This document shows, in pieces, positions 54,455 through 62,806 of a stretch of DNA of 64,000 bases (position 1 is the first letter of the stretch; each line of letters starts with the position of its first letter). A program made the translations under genes and the position numbers. The notes beneath the pieces were generated by a model. It saw nothing but the letters and a program-made list of their open reading frames with translations, was not told the origin of the DNA and did not search any database. Origin of the DNA: Aquisalimonas sp. 2447 (GTDB taxonomy: Bacteria; Pseudomonadota; Gammaproteobacteria; Nitrococcales; Aquisalimonadaceae); contig NZ_CP050695.1 of the NCBI RefSeq assembly GCF_012044895.1, positions 712,501 through 776,500 on the forward strand, read 5' to 3'.

Positions 54455-56101
54455 TCAGCTGTCCAATTCCTTCGCCCGATCCCTCAGCGCGAATTTCTGG
54501 ATCTTGCCCGTGGACGTCTTCGGGAGTTCCTCGAAGACCACCGTCTTCGGCGCCTTGTAATGCGCCATGTTGTCACGGCAGAACTGGATGATCTCCTCCA
54601 CCGTGGTGTCCTCCTTCCCGGGTTTCAGTGTAACGAAGGCGCAGGGGGTCTCGCCCCATTTTTCGTACGGCCGGGCAACCACGGCGCACTCCATGACCGC
54701 TGGATGGCGGTAGATAACGTCCTCCACCTCGATGGTGGAGATGTTCTCGCCACCGGAGATGATCACGTCCTTGAGGCGGTCCTTGATCTCCACGTAGCCA
54801 TCGGCGTGCCACACGGCCAGGTCGCCGGTGTGGTACCAGCCCCCCTTGAAGGCCTTGTCCGTGGCGTCCGGGTTCTTGAGGTAGCCCTTCATCACGGTGT
54901 TGCCGCGCATGAAGATCTCGCCCATGGTCTCGCCGTCCTGCGGTACCGGCTCCAGGGTCTCCGAGTCGGCCACCATGACGCCTTCCAGCGTCTGATAGCG
55001 CACCCCCTGGCGGGCCTTGACCCGCGCCCGCTGCTCCATGGGCAGTTCGTCCCATTCGTCGTGCCAGGCGCATACGGTCACCGGGCCGTAGACTTCGGTG
55101 AGGCCGTAGACGTGGGTCAGCCGGAAACCCATGTCCTCGATGCCGGCGATCACCTGGGCCGGCGGAGCGGCCGCGGCGGTCATGATCTGCACTTCGTGGC
55201 CCAGGCCCAGGCCCTGCTCGGCCTCGTCGGAGGCGTTCAGCAGGCCGTTGAGCACGATGGGTGCACCGCACAGGTGGGTGACCTTGTGTTCCTTGATCAG
55301 CTGCAGGATTTTCTCCGGCTCCACCTTGCGCAGACACACGTGGGTGCCGGCGCAGGCGGTGATGGTCCAGGGGAAGCACCAGCCGTTGCAGTGAAACATG
55401 GGCAGCGTCCAGAGATAGACCGGGTGCCCGGACATGTCCCAGACCATGGTGTTGCCCACCGCGTTCAGGTAGGCGCCGCGGTGATGGTAGACGACGCCTT
55501 TGGGATCGCCGGTGGTGCCCGAGGTGTAGCTCAGCGAGATGGCGTCCCACTCGTCCGCCGGCGGCGTGTACCGGAAGTCGGGGTCGCCCTCGGCCAGCAG
55601 GCGCTCATAGTCCATGGAGCCGATGGCGTCGCCACCGTTGAACTCTGGATCGTTGACGTCGACGACCAGCAGGTCGCGGCTGATCCTGCCCAGAGCCTCG
55701 CGGATGACGTCGCCGAACTCCCGGTCCACGAGAATCACCGAGGCCTCGCCGTGGTCCAGCATGAAGGCGATGGCGTCGGCATCCAGGCGGATGTTCAGGG
55801 CATTGAGGGCGGCGCCGGTCATGGGCACGCCGAAATGCGCCTCGAACATCTCCGGGATGTTGGGCAACATGACGGCCACCGTATCGCCCTTGCCGATGCC
55901 GCGGCGGGACAGGGCGCTGGCCAGCCGGCCACAACGCTCCGCGGTCTCCGCCCAAGTGCGACGGACGCGGCCGTGGATCACAGCGGTGTGGTCCGGGTAA
56001 ACGGATGCCGTGCGCTCCAGGAACGTCAGCGGCGTGAGGGGAACGTAGTTGGCCGGATTCTGCGCCAGGTGCTGCTGGTAGATGTTGCTGGAATCCGCCA
56101 T
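54455..56101 (-). CDS. Acyl-CoA synthetase (AMP-binding)
   Basis: The 548-residue enzyme has LSYTSGTTGDPKGVVYHHRG, HVYGLTEVYGPVTVCAW, GWYHTGDLAVWHADGYVEIKDRLKDVIISGGENIS and the terminal TSTGKIQKFALRDRA with the catalytic Lys. The YGLTEVYGP and MFHCNGWCFPW segments are typical of the acyl-CoA synthetases of the AMP-dependent family close to FadD35-like and AAE-type proteins, which use medium-chain or branched acids. ATG 56101 follows GAGGAGA. Confidence 0.92.
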   Translation of the reverse strand: MADSSNIYQQHLAQNPANYVPLTPLTFLERTASVYPDHTAVIHGRVRRTWAETAERCGRLASALSRRGIGKGDTVAVMLPNIPEMFEAHFGVPMTGAALNALNIRLDADAIAFMLDHGEASVILVDREFGDVIREALGRISRDLLVVDVNDPEFNGGDAIGSMDYERLLAEGDPDFRYTPPADEWDAISLSYTSGTTGDPKGVVYHHRGAYLNAVGNTMVWDMSGHPVYLWTLPMFHCNGWCFPWTITACAGTHVCLRKVEPEKILQLIKEHKVTHLCGAPIVLNGLLNASDEAEQGLGLGHEVQIMTAAAAPPAQVIAGIEDMGFRLTHVYGLTEVYGPVTVCAWHDEWDELPMEQRARVKARQGVRYQTLEGVMVADSETLEPVPQDGETMGEIFMRGNTVMKGYLKNPDATDKAFKGGWYHTGDLAVWHADGYVEIKDRLKDVIISGGENISTIEVEDVIYRHPAVMECAVVARPYEKWGETPCAFVTLKPGKEDTTVEEIIQFCRDNMAHYKAPKTVVFEELPKTSTGKIQKFALRDRAKELDS

Positions 56102-56220
56102 GGTGTCTCCTCCGGTCTGTCGTTGTGATAGGTCGAGCGTAACGCTGTGAGGCGAAGGATGACAGATGCGCGAGGGGTGGGCGAGAATCCGCCGAGCGCG
56201 AACACCGGGGGAGCCGTGTC

Positions 56221-56694
56221 ATGAGCGACGAGATCAGCCAACTGCGCCACATTCTGTCGGCGTATCCCAATGTGGCCGTGGTCGGGTTGTCCGCCAACTG
56301 GCACCGGCCCAGTTATTTTGCGGCCAAGTACTTACTGGATCACGGCTATAACGTGATTCCGGTGAATCCCGCCTACGACGAGGTGCTGGGCCGGACTTGT
56401 TATCCGGACCTGCGCAGCATTCCCGGTCCGGTGGACGTGGTGGACATCTTCCGCAAGCCCGAAGAGGTGCCGGCGCTGGTGGAGGACGCCATCGCCATCG
56501 GTGCCAAGGTGGTGTGGATGCAGATCGGGGTCATCCACGATGAGGCCGCTGCCCGCGCACGGGAAGCCGGGCTGGACGTGGTCATGAACCGCTGCATGAA
56601 GATTGAGTACGGGCGCCTGTTCGGTGGTTTGAACTGGATGGGTGTGAACACCGGGGTGATCTCCGCCAAGCGGCCCTCGCATGTGACCTTCTGA
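56221..56694 (+). CDS. CoA-binding domain protein (YccU-like)
   Basis: The 157-residue protein is a Rossmann-fold CoA-binding domain: NVAVVGLSANWHRPSYFAAKYLLDHGYNVIPVNP, then VDVVDIFRKPEEVPALVEDA and VVMNRCMKIEYGRL with a conserved Cys. The function is unknown. It is followed 13 bp later by the O-acetylhomoserine sulfhydrylase gene, a pair seen in other bacteria, so a role in sulfur metabolism is possible. Confidence 0.88.
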   Translation: MSDEISQLRHILSAYPNVAVVGLSANWHRPSYFAAKYLLDHGYNVIPVNPAYDEVLGRTCYPDLRSIPGPVDVVDIFRKPEEVPALVEDAIAIGAKVVWMQIGVIHDEAAARAREAGLDVVMNRCMKIEYGRLFGGLNWMGVNTGVISAKRPSHVTF

Positions 56695-56707
56695 ACCGGA
56701 GACACCA

Positions 56708-57985
56708 ATGAGCGACAGAGAATTCGGTTTCGAGACGCTGTGCCTGCACGCGGGCCATATTCCGGATGCCGCCACCGGTGCGCGAGCGGTGCCGATCTAT
56801 CAGACCACGTCCTACGTGTTCGACAGTACCGATCACGCGGCGAGCCTGTTCAACCTGCAGACGTTCGGCAACATCTACGGTCGCATGAACAACCCCACCT
56901 CGGCGGTGCTGGAGGAGCGCATTGCCGCGCTGGAGGGTGGCCGGGCCTGCCTGGCCGTGGCTTCGGGCATGGGGGCGCAGATGACCGCACTGCTGACCCT
57001 CTGCCAGCAGGGTGACGAGATTGTCGCAGCGCGCACGCTCTACGGCGGCACCTTTAGTCAGCTCAACGTGACCTTCCGCAAGATGGGCATTACCGTCCAC
57101 TTCGTGGACCCGGACGATCCGGAGAACTTTCGTCGCGCCATCACTCCGCGCACCAAGTGCCTGTATGGCGAGACCATCGGCAATCCGCTGGGCAATGTGC
57201 TGGACATCGAGGCCGTAGCGGACATCGCCCACGATGCGGGCATCCCGCTGATAGTGGACAACACGCTGGCCAGTCCGCACCTGTGTCGGCCCATCGAGCA
57301 CGGCGCCGACATCGTCGTCCATTCCGCCACCAAGTTCATCGGCGGCCACGGCACCACCCTGGGCGGGGTGATCGTCGAGTCCGGCAAGTTTCCCTGGGAC
57401 AACGGCAACTTCCCGCAGATGATCGAGCCCTCCGAGGGCTATCACGGCGTGCGTTTCTACGAGACCTTCGGCGATTTCGCCTTCATCACCAAGTGCCGGG
57501 TTGAAACCCTGCGCACCCTCGGCGCCACGCTCTCGCCCATGAACGCCTTCCTGCTCATCCAGGGCGTGGAGACGCTGGCGTTGCGCATGGAGCGCCACTG
57601 CGAGAACACCATGAAGGTCGCTCGTTTCCTGCAGGAGCACCCGAAGGTGAGCTGGGTGAAGTTCGCCGGCCTGGAGGACAGCCCCTATCACGCCCTGGCG
57701 CAGAAGTACCTGCCCCGGGGTGCCGGTGCCATCCTGACCTTTGGCGTCGAGGGCGGTCACGAGGCCGGAGTGCGCTTCATCGAGCACTGCCAGTTCCTGA
57801 GTCACCTCGCCAACGTCGGCGATGCCAAGACCCTCGTAATCCACCCCGCGTCGACGACGCACCGGCAGATGGATGAGGAACAGCAGCGGGTCGCCGGCGT
57901 GAGCCCGGACATGATCCGTTTGTCCATCGGCATCGAAACGGCCGATGATATTCTCTGGGATCTCGATCAGGCGCTGCACGCCTGA
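56708..57985 (+). CDS. metY: O-acetylhomoserine sulfhydrylase (aminocarboxypropyltransferase)
   Basis: The 425-residue PLP enzyme of the Cys/Met metabolism group makes homocysteine from O-acetylhomoserine and sulfide. It begins FGFETLCLHAGHIPDAATGARAVPIYQTTSYVF, has YGRMNNPTSAVLEERIAALEGG, NTLASPHLCRPIEHGAD, and VVHSATKFIGGHGTTLGG with the PLP lysine. Length and the long C-terminal insert typical of MetY favour it over MetB/MetZ. The ATG follows GGAGA. Confidence 0.93.
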   Translation: MSDREFGFETLCLHAGHIPDAATGARAVPIYQTTSYVFDSTDHAASLFNLQTFGNIYGRMNNPTSAVLEERIAALEGGRACLAVASGMGAQMTALLTLCQQGDEIVAARTLYGGTFSQLNVTFRKMGITVHFVDPDDPENFRRAITPRTKCLYGETIGNPLGNVLDIEAVADIAHDAGIPLIVDNTLASPHLCRPIEHGADIVVHSATKFIGGHGTTLGGVIVESGKFPWDNGNFPQMIEPSEGYHGVRFYETFGDFAFITKCRVETLRTLGATLSPMNAFLLIQGVETLALRMERHCENTMKVARFLQEHPKVSWVKFAGLEDSPYHALAQKYLPRGAGAILTFGVEGGHEAGVRFIEHCQFLSHLANVGDAKTLVIHPASTTHRQMDEEQQRVAGVSPDMIRLSIGIETADDILWDLDQALHA

Positions 57986-58006
57986 AATTCTGATCACGAG
58001 AGTCAT

Positions 58007-58036
58007 CCGCGCCGGGGCATCCTGCGCCCGGCGCGG
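58007..58036. terminator. GC-rich hairpin after metY, no T-run
   Basis: CCGCGCCGGG and CCCGGCGCGG form a perfect 10-bp stem around 10 bases, 22 bp after the stop. There is no following T-run, so it may be a terminator of weak kind or an mRNA 3' end. Confidence 0.4.
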
Positions 58037-58063
58037 TCATGGAAAACGTTCAGGGAGGAAACT

Positions 58064-59416
58064 ATGCGAGTTCTGATTGCAGGCGGTGTGCTGGTGCTGG
58101 CCACCGGCGGTGTCGGCGCGGGCATGTACTGGTCGGGGGGCATCGCCGAGCAGCAGTACCAGCAGGCCTGGGACGAGTTGGCGGAGAGCCCGTACATCCG
58201 GGTGGTGGACCGCGATTTCCAGCGTGGGCAGTGGCGTTCCACGGCCCGGACGGAGTTCACGGTAACCGGTGAGGCCGCCGAGCTGATGGAGCCCTGGTCC
58301 GCCGACGAGACCCGGGGTGAGCTGACCTTCGTCATGGAGGACACCGTTCACCACGGGCCGGTGCTCCTAGGTGCGGATCGCCCCTTTGCTGCCGCCCGTA
58401 TCGAGAGCAATCTGCGGCCCGGAGACGTCACAGTCGCGGCGTTTCCGGCGCTGGCGCGGGACCGGTCCCTGCTCGAGGCGGACACCGTCGTGGCCTTCGA
58501 CGGCTCCAGCCGTATCCGCTACTGGAGCCCGGACTACGACTGGCAGGAAGGGGATGGCCGGTTTCTCCTCAGCGGCATGCACGGCACGGTCAAGCTCAAC
58601 GCCACGCTGGATGAACACCGCACGGAGAGCTTCGTCAATGAGCTTGTTCTGGCGGGGCCCGAGGCGCGCTTCAGCATTCGGGATGCCGCCGTGCGGGCAG
58701 ATGGTCGCGCGGTCACCCCGCGACTGTGGGTCGGCGCCTCGGAGCTGACGGTGGAACACGTGGCGGTGGAGGCTGAGGGCGAGCGCGCCGAACTGGATGG
58801 CATGATCGTGTCCTGGACGGTCGATGCCGACGACGGCGTGGTGTCTGCTGATCTTGCAGCCGGCCTGGACGTCATTCGTTCGCCGGAAGGCGAGTTCCGC
58901 GATGGGCGGCTCCGCGTGGCGGCGCGGAACATCGATCAGGACGCCCTGGAGCGAGTCATTGGCTGGGGTGAAGCGGTTGAGCAGGGCCGCATGAGCCGGA
59001 ACGAGTTCAACAGGCGCCTGATGTCCGCCTGGCCGGAGTTCCTGGCCCGCAATCCGGAACTGGTGGTGGAAGAACTGGGGCTTCAGACCAGCGATGGCCC
59101 GTTCTCCGGCTCCGCTGGCGTGCTCTGGACGGCTGGGGCCCCGGACATGAACAATCCGTTCGCCCTGGTGAACGGCCTCGCCATCGAGGTGCGCCTGGCC
59201 GGCCCCCGCGACTGGTGGCAGCAAGCCGCGGAGGGCCTGGCCAGTGAAGCCCCTGTCGATGCCGCGGACGACATGACGTTGCGCAGCCTGATCGATCAGG
59301 GGCTGCTGGTTGAGGACAATGGTGACCTGCGCACCGAACTCATCCTGCGCGAGGGCATGGTCCACGCCAATGGCAACAACCTGGGCTCCGTCTGGCAGCT
59401 GATCATGGGCTTCTGA
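58064..59416 (+). CDS. DUF945 family protein (YdgA-like)
   Basis: The 450-residue protein has an N-terminal signal or anchor (about 2-20, VLIAGGVLVLATGGVGAGMYW) and the DUF945 pattern: YQQAWDELAESPYIRVVDRDFQRGQWRSTARTEF, HHGPVLLG and a C-terminal region ending in HANGNNLGSVWQLIM. The family faces the periplasm and is not characterised. The ATG 58064 follows GGGAGG. Confidence 0.87.
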   Translation: MRVLIAGGVLVLATGGVGAGMYWSGGIAEQQYQQAWDELAESPYIRVVDRDFQRGQWRSTARTEFTVTGEAAELMEPWSADETRGELTFVMEDTVHHGPVLLGADRPFAAARIESNLRPGDVTVAAFPALARDRSLLEADTVVAFDGSSRIRYWSPDYDWQEGDGRFLLSGMHGTVKLNATLDEHRTESFVNELVLAGPEARFSIRDAAVRADGRAVTPRLWVGASELTVEHVAVEAEGERAELDGMIVSWTVDADDGVVSADLAAGLDVIRSPEGEFRDGRLRVAARNIDQDALERVIGWGEAVEQGRMSRNEFNRRLMSAWPEFLARNPELVVEELGLQTSDGPFSGSAGVLWTAGAPDMNNPFALVNGLAIEVRLAGPRDWWQQAAEGLASEAPVDAADDMTLRSLIDQGLLVEDNGDLRTELILREGMVHANGNNLGSVWQLIMGF

Positions 59417-59431
59417 CGCCCGCCGCCTGGA

Positions 59432-60991
59432 TTACCGCCGGCTGCGTTGCGGCGACGGCATCGGCGCCATGATGGGCTCGCCGGGTGCTGCGCAGCCGGC
59501 GGCGCAGCAACGACCCGGCTGCCGGTTCGACGCCACCGCGCGGTTTTCGTCCGCAGCCACGCCGCGCTCCATCAGCCGCTCCACCAGCTCCACCTTGTTG
59601 CCGATCGGATAATGTCGATAGATTTCCTGCTTCATGGCCTGGGGTGATCCGCCGCCGTGCAGGCTGATCACGGAGTACCAGCCCGCCTGATAGGAGGCCG
59701 TGAGGTCTTCCATGAACCGGGCGACCTCCAGGCGCTGTTGCGCCGGCACGTCGGGGCTTGCGCGGAGCACCTCCGCGAGGCTCGCCTGCGTCTCGGGATT
59801 GTGGTCCTCGTCCGGCCCGGGCAGGGACACGATCAGCCCGCCCGATACCTCGTGGGCGACCCGGTGCATGTCGTAGATCTGGGTGGCCAGGAGGAGCTTG
59901 CCGATATTGGCGTAGACCGGATCGGGCATGAACGTGCCGGAATCCGGGTCCGGCTGAGCGTACACCGAGGAGGCGACACCGCAGGCGTAGAAGCCCTCGG
60001 TGATCTTGATCAGCTCCACCATCTGGTCGCGGAGGTGGGGTTCCTTCTCCGGATCAAAACCGTTGGCTTCGCACATGAGCGCCCCGGCACCGATGAGCAG
60101 GTCACCGAAGCCGGCCCGGGCGGCAATGCAGCTCTGCCGGTGGTGGGTGGCGTAGTTGTAGGTCAGTTCCCCGGAGTGGGCCCATTCGCCGGCCAGGAAA
60201 ACCCGGTCCCAAGGCACGAACACCCGGTCGAAGATCAGCACGCCGGTGCTCTGGCCGTACTTGTGGCTGAACCGCGCCGAAGCCTCTCCCGGGCGACCGG
60301 CGGGGCGGGCGACGATGGTCAGTCCGGGGGCATCACAGGGAACCGCGCAGCACACCGCGAAATCCGCATCGGCCTCGGTCATGTTGCGGCCGGGCATGAC
60401 CAGGAACTCGTGCATGTAAGGTGCCCCGGTGACAATGGCCTTGGTTCCGGAGATGACGATGCCCCGGGCGTTGCGCTCGACCATGTGCACGTAGGTGTCG
60501 GGATTCGCCTGCTTGTGGGGGCGTCGGGTCCGATCTCCCTTGGCGTCGGTCATGGCGATGCCGATGGCCAGATCGCGCTCCTGCACGTCGTGGAGGTACG
60601 CCAGGAACCGCTCGGTGTAGTCGCCCCCGGTGTCGGCGTCGATGCGGTGGACCGCCTGATGGATGGCGTTGAGCCCGTCGTGGGTCAGGTAGCGCTGGGC
60701 GCAGCCGGTCTCCTGGCACAGCAGCCGGATCGCCTCCAGCTTGTTCATGAGGTCCGCGTTGCTGGTGTTCAGATGCAGCATGCGGTTCACGGTGGCGCCG
60801 GATGTCTGCTGCGTTGCGGTCATCAGGGGACTGTAGTCCGGCTCCAGGGCGAAATCGTAAGTAACGCCCAGGGCGTTGATGCCGGGGGCGAACGCCGGCT
60901 CATCCACCACCGAAGGCACGGCACGACCGTTCAGGTAGACGGTGGGTTCGTAGCGGCGCAGGGACTCCCGATATTCGGTCGCGGACAGCAT
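59432..60991 (-). CDS. 4-hydroxybutyryl-CoA dehydratase / 4-hydroxyphenylacetate 3-hydroxylase family flavoprotein
   Basis: The 519-residue protein has the AbfD order: ATEYRESLRRYEPTVYLNGR, GVTYDFA, MTDAKGDRTRRPHKQ, GIVISGTKAIVTGAPYMHE, HHRQSCIAARAGFGD, SGGLIVSLP and SLHGGGSPQAMKQEI. By alignment from memory the Fe-S ligands Cys99, Cys103, His292 and Cys299 of AbfD correspond to Cys97, Tyr101, His284 and Ala291. Two are lost, so the radical dehydratase reaction is doubtful and an oxygen- or flavin-dependent role is possible. A C-terminal extension holds a RCCAAGCAA cluster. The start follows GAGGAG. Confidence 0.82.
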   Translation of the reverse strand: MLSATEYRESLRRYEPTVYLNGRAVPSVVDEPAFAPGINALGVTYDFALEPDYSPLMTATQQTSGATVNRMLHLNTSNADLMNKLEAIRLLCQETGCAQRYLTHDGLNAIHQAVHRIDADTGGDYTERFLAYLHDVQERDLAIGIAMTDAKGDRTRRPHKQANPDTYVHMVERNARGIVISGTKAIVTGAPYMHEFLVMPGRNMTEADADFAVCCAVPCDAPGLTIVARPAGRPGEASARFSHKYGQSTGVLIFDRVFVPWDRVFLAGEWAHSGELTYNYATHHRQSCIAARAGFGDLLIGAGALMCEANGFDPEKEPHLRDQMVELIKITEGFYACGVASSVYAQPDPDSGTFMPDPVYANIGKLLLATQIYDMHRVAHEVSGGLIVSLPGPDEDHNPETQASLAEVLRASPDVPAQQRLEVARFMEDLTASYQAGWYSVISLHGGGSPQAMKQEIYRHYPIGNKVELVERLMERGVAADENRAVASNRQPGRCCAAGCAAPGEPIMAPMPSPQRSRR

Positions 60992-61072
60992 GGTCTTCTC
61001 CTCATGATTAGAATAATGTTTACAAAAATGAACGCTGTTTAATTTGTTTGCAAGCGGTACGGAGACGGGCTG
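60992..61072. promoter_or_regulatory. AT-rich divergent promoter region of the AbfD-like and TetR genes
   Basis: The 81-bp gap between the two divergent starts is the most AT-rich stretch of the window (about 61001-61051). It has GTTTAC, GTTTAA and GTTTGC steps and TTTACA (61019-61024) as a possible -35. No perfect palindrome was found, but the layout, with a TetR gene reading away from its neighbour, suggests the operator lies here. Confidence 0.45.
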
Positions 61073-61741
61073 ATGACGACAAGAAATCGAGGGGCGCCGC
61101 ACTCGCACGACTCCGACGCGGCTGCGCGGCGGAGTGCCCGTTCGCAGGCGGTGAGTGCCATGAAACAGCACCTGATCCTGGAAGCGGCGCAGCGCGTGTT
61201 CTCGCGGAACGGCCTGGAGGGAGCCAGTATTCGTGCCATTGCCGCCGAGGCGGGATATACACCGGGAGCCATCTACACCCACTACCCGAGCAAGGAAGCG
61301 ATCTACGGTGACCTGCTGGCCGCTTCCCTGGAGCGTCTCAACCAGGCCGTGGCCGCAGCTGGACGTGCAGAAGAGGCCCCGGCCCGGCGGGTGCGGGCGA
61401 TGGCACTGGCATTCTATGATTTCTACCTGGAGCACCCGGGTGAACTGGATCTGGGGTTCTACCTGTTTCAAGGTATGCGGCCCGTGGGGTTGACCCCGGA
61501 GTTGGACGCCCGTCTCAACCAGCGCCTGCGGGATGCCCTCCGGGGCATCGAATCCGGGCTGACTGACCTGGGTTGGTCCCGTTCCGTGGCGGTGCGCGAG
61601 ACCACGGGCCTGTTCGGCTACTGCGCGGGTCTGCTGCTGTTGACCCACACCGGCCGGATCCGCATGTTCGGCCAGCACGGACGGGAGCTTTTCAGCGAGC
61701 ACCTGGACCGGCTTCTGGAGCGTGTCGCCGATCCGGGGTAA
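61073..61741 (+). CDS. TetR/AcrR-family regulator, probably of the AbfD-like and SDR genes
   Basis: The 222-residue regulator has an N-terminal Arg/Ser-rich extension of about 25 residues and then the HTH: KQHLILEAAQRVFSRNGLEGASIRAIAAEAGYTPGAIYTHYPSKEAIY. The C-terminal part is the ligand domain. It diverges from the AbfD-like gene and lies 42 bp before the SDR gene, so it probably controls both. The ATG 61073 has weak support; another ATG at 61160 would remove the extension. Confidence 0.87.
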   Translation: MTTRNRGAPHSHDSDAAARRSARSQAVSAMKQHLILEAAQRVFSRNGLEGASIRAIAAEAGYTPGAIYTHYPSKEAIYGDLLAASLERLNQAVAAAGRAEEAPARRVRAMALAFYDFYLEHPGELDLGFYLFQGMRPVGLTPELDARLNQRLRDALRGIESGLTDLGWSRSVAVRETTGLFGYCAGLLLLTHTGRIRMFGQHGRELFSEHLDRLLERVADPG

Positions 61742-61783
61742 GGTGCCGGGGCGGGCCACCACTCATTCCACGGGGAGACAGCC

Positions 61784-62656
61784 ATGTTTCAGCCGGACCT
61801 GTTCAAGGGGCAGCGCATTCTCGTCACCGGCGGCGGTACGGGCCTCGGCAAGGCGATGGCCGAGAAATTCCTGGAGCTCGGGGCCGACATCTACATCTGC
61901 GGGCGGCGCGAGAGTGTCGCTCAGGCCACGGCGCAGGAACTCATGGCGAAACACGGTGGCAGCGTTCAGGCCTTCGGCCTGGATATCCGTGATGCCCAGG
62001 CCGTGGACGACATGGTGGGCACCATCTTTCAGGACGGGCCGCTCACCGGCCTGGTGAACAACGCCGCCGGCAACTTCATCAGCCGCACCGAGGACCTGTC
62101 ACCGCGGGGCTTCGATGCCATCGCCAACATTGTAATGCACGGCACGTTCTACGTGACCCAGGCGGTGGGCAAGCGCTGGATTGCCGGTGGTCACCCGGGC
62201 AGTGTGGTCTCCATCGTTGTCACCTGGGTGGAGAACGGCGGGCCGTTCGTCGTGCCCTCGGCCATGAGCAAGTCCGCCGTGCACACGATGACCAAGTCGC
62301 TGGCCACGGAGTGGGGCGGCCACCGTATCCGCCTCAATGCTATCGGTCCCGGGGAAATCCCCACCGAGGGCATGAGCGCGCGCCTCAGCCCGGGCCAGAA
62401 ACCCGGAGAGCGGGCGGCGAAGAACAATCCTATGGGCCGCACGGGGACCATGGAGGAGCTGCAGAACCTGGCCACGTTCCTGCTGTCGGACGGTTGTCCC
62501 TGGCTCACCGGGCAGACGATCTTCATGGACGGCGGCGGCTACCTGGCCACCGGCGGCAATTTCTACGAGCTGCGCGAATGGACCGACGAGCAGTGGCAGC
62601 AGGCCCGCGACGCCATTCAGTCGCAGAACCGCAAGGACCGCGATCAGCGGTCGTGA
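61784..62656 (+). CDS. SDR-family oxidoreductase, 2,4-dienoyl-CoA reductase-like
   Basis: The 290-residue protein matches the DECR-type SDRs: LVTGGGTGLGKAMAEKFLELGADIYICGRR for NADP, LVNNAAGNFISRTEDLSPRGFDAI, SIVVTWVENGGPFVVPSAMSKSAVHTMTKSLATEW with Lys, GPGEIPTEGM and TGQTIFMDGGGYL. The usual catalytic Tyr position has Val-Val-Pro-Ser-Ala, as in DECR enzymes that do not use a Tyr. It should reduce a dienoyl-CoA. The start follows GGGGAGA. Confidence 0.9.
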   Translation: MFQPDLFKGQRILVTGGGTGLGKAMAEKFLELGADIYICGRRESVAQATAQELMAKHGGSVQAFGLDIRDAQAVDDMVGTIFQDGPLTGLVNNAAGNFISRTEDLSPRGFDAIANIVMHGTFYVTQAVGKRWIAGGHPGSVVSIVVTWVENGGPFVVPSAMSKSAVHTMTKSLATEWGGHRIRLNAIGPGEIPTEGMSARLSPGQKPGERAAKNNPMGRTGTMEELQNLATFLLSDGCPWLTGQTIFMDGGGYLATGGNFYELREWTDEQWQQARDAIQSQNRKDRDQRS

Positions 62657-62668
62657 GAACCTTGTCCG

Positions 62669-62745
62669 GGTGTTTCGCGACTGACGTCGCTCCTACAGCG
62701 GCGTTGATGCGCACTTTGTAGGAGCGACGTCAGTCGCGAAACACC
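62669..62745. repeat. Perfect 29-bp REP inverted pair (BIME-like)
   Basis: GGTGTTTCGCGACTGACGTC and the next nine bases at 62669-62697 are exactly complementary to 62717-62745, with 19 bases between. Each arm contains the REP unit of the kind seen singly at 52609. It lies between the SDR gene and the FAD oxidoreductase gene. A transcript of this region would form one long hairpin, which could end transcription or stop RNA decay. Confidence 0.95.
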
Positions 62746-62806
62746 GACCTCCAGGCAGGGACAAGCCGCATTATTCTCATCCATTCCAGCCAACAGAGGG
62801 CTGTCC

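Noticed and set aside
54443-56128. Plus-strand frame of 561 codons opposite the acyl-CoA synthetase gene
   Set aside because: The synthetase on the minus strand has complete catalytic motifs and a good ribosome site. The plus frame has none.
60992-61762. N-terminal extension of the AbfD-like frame up to 61762
   Set aside because: It is antisense to the TetR gene. The ATG at 60991 has a strong GAGGAG and gives the family's N-terminus.
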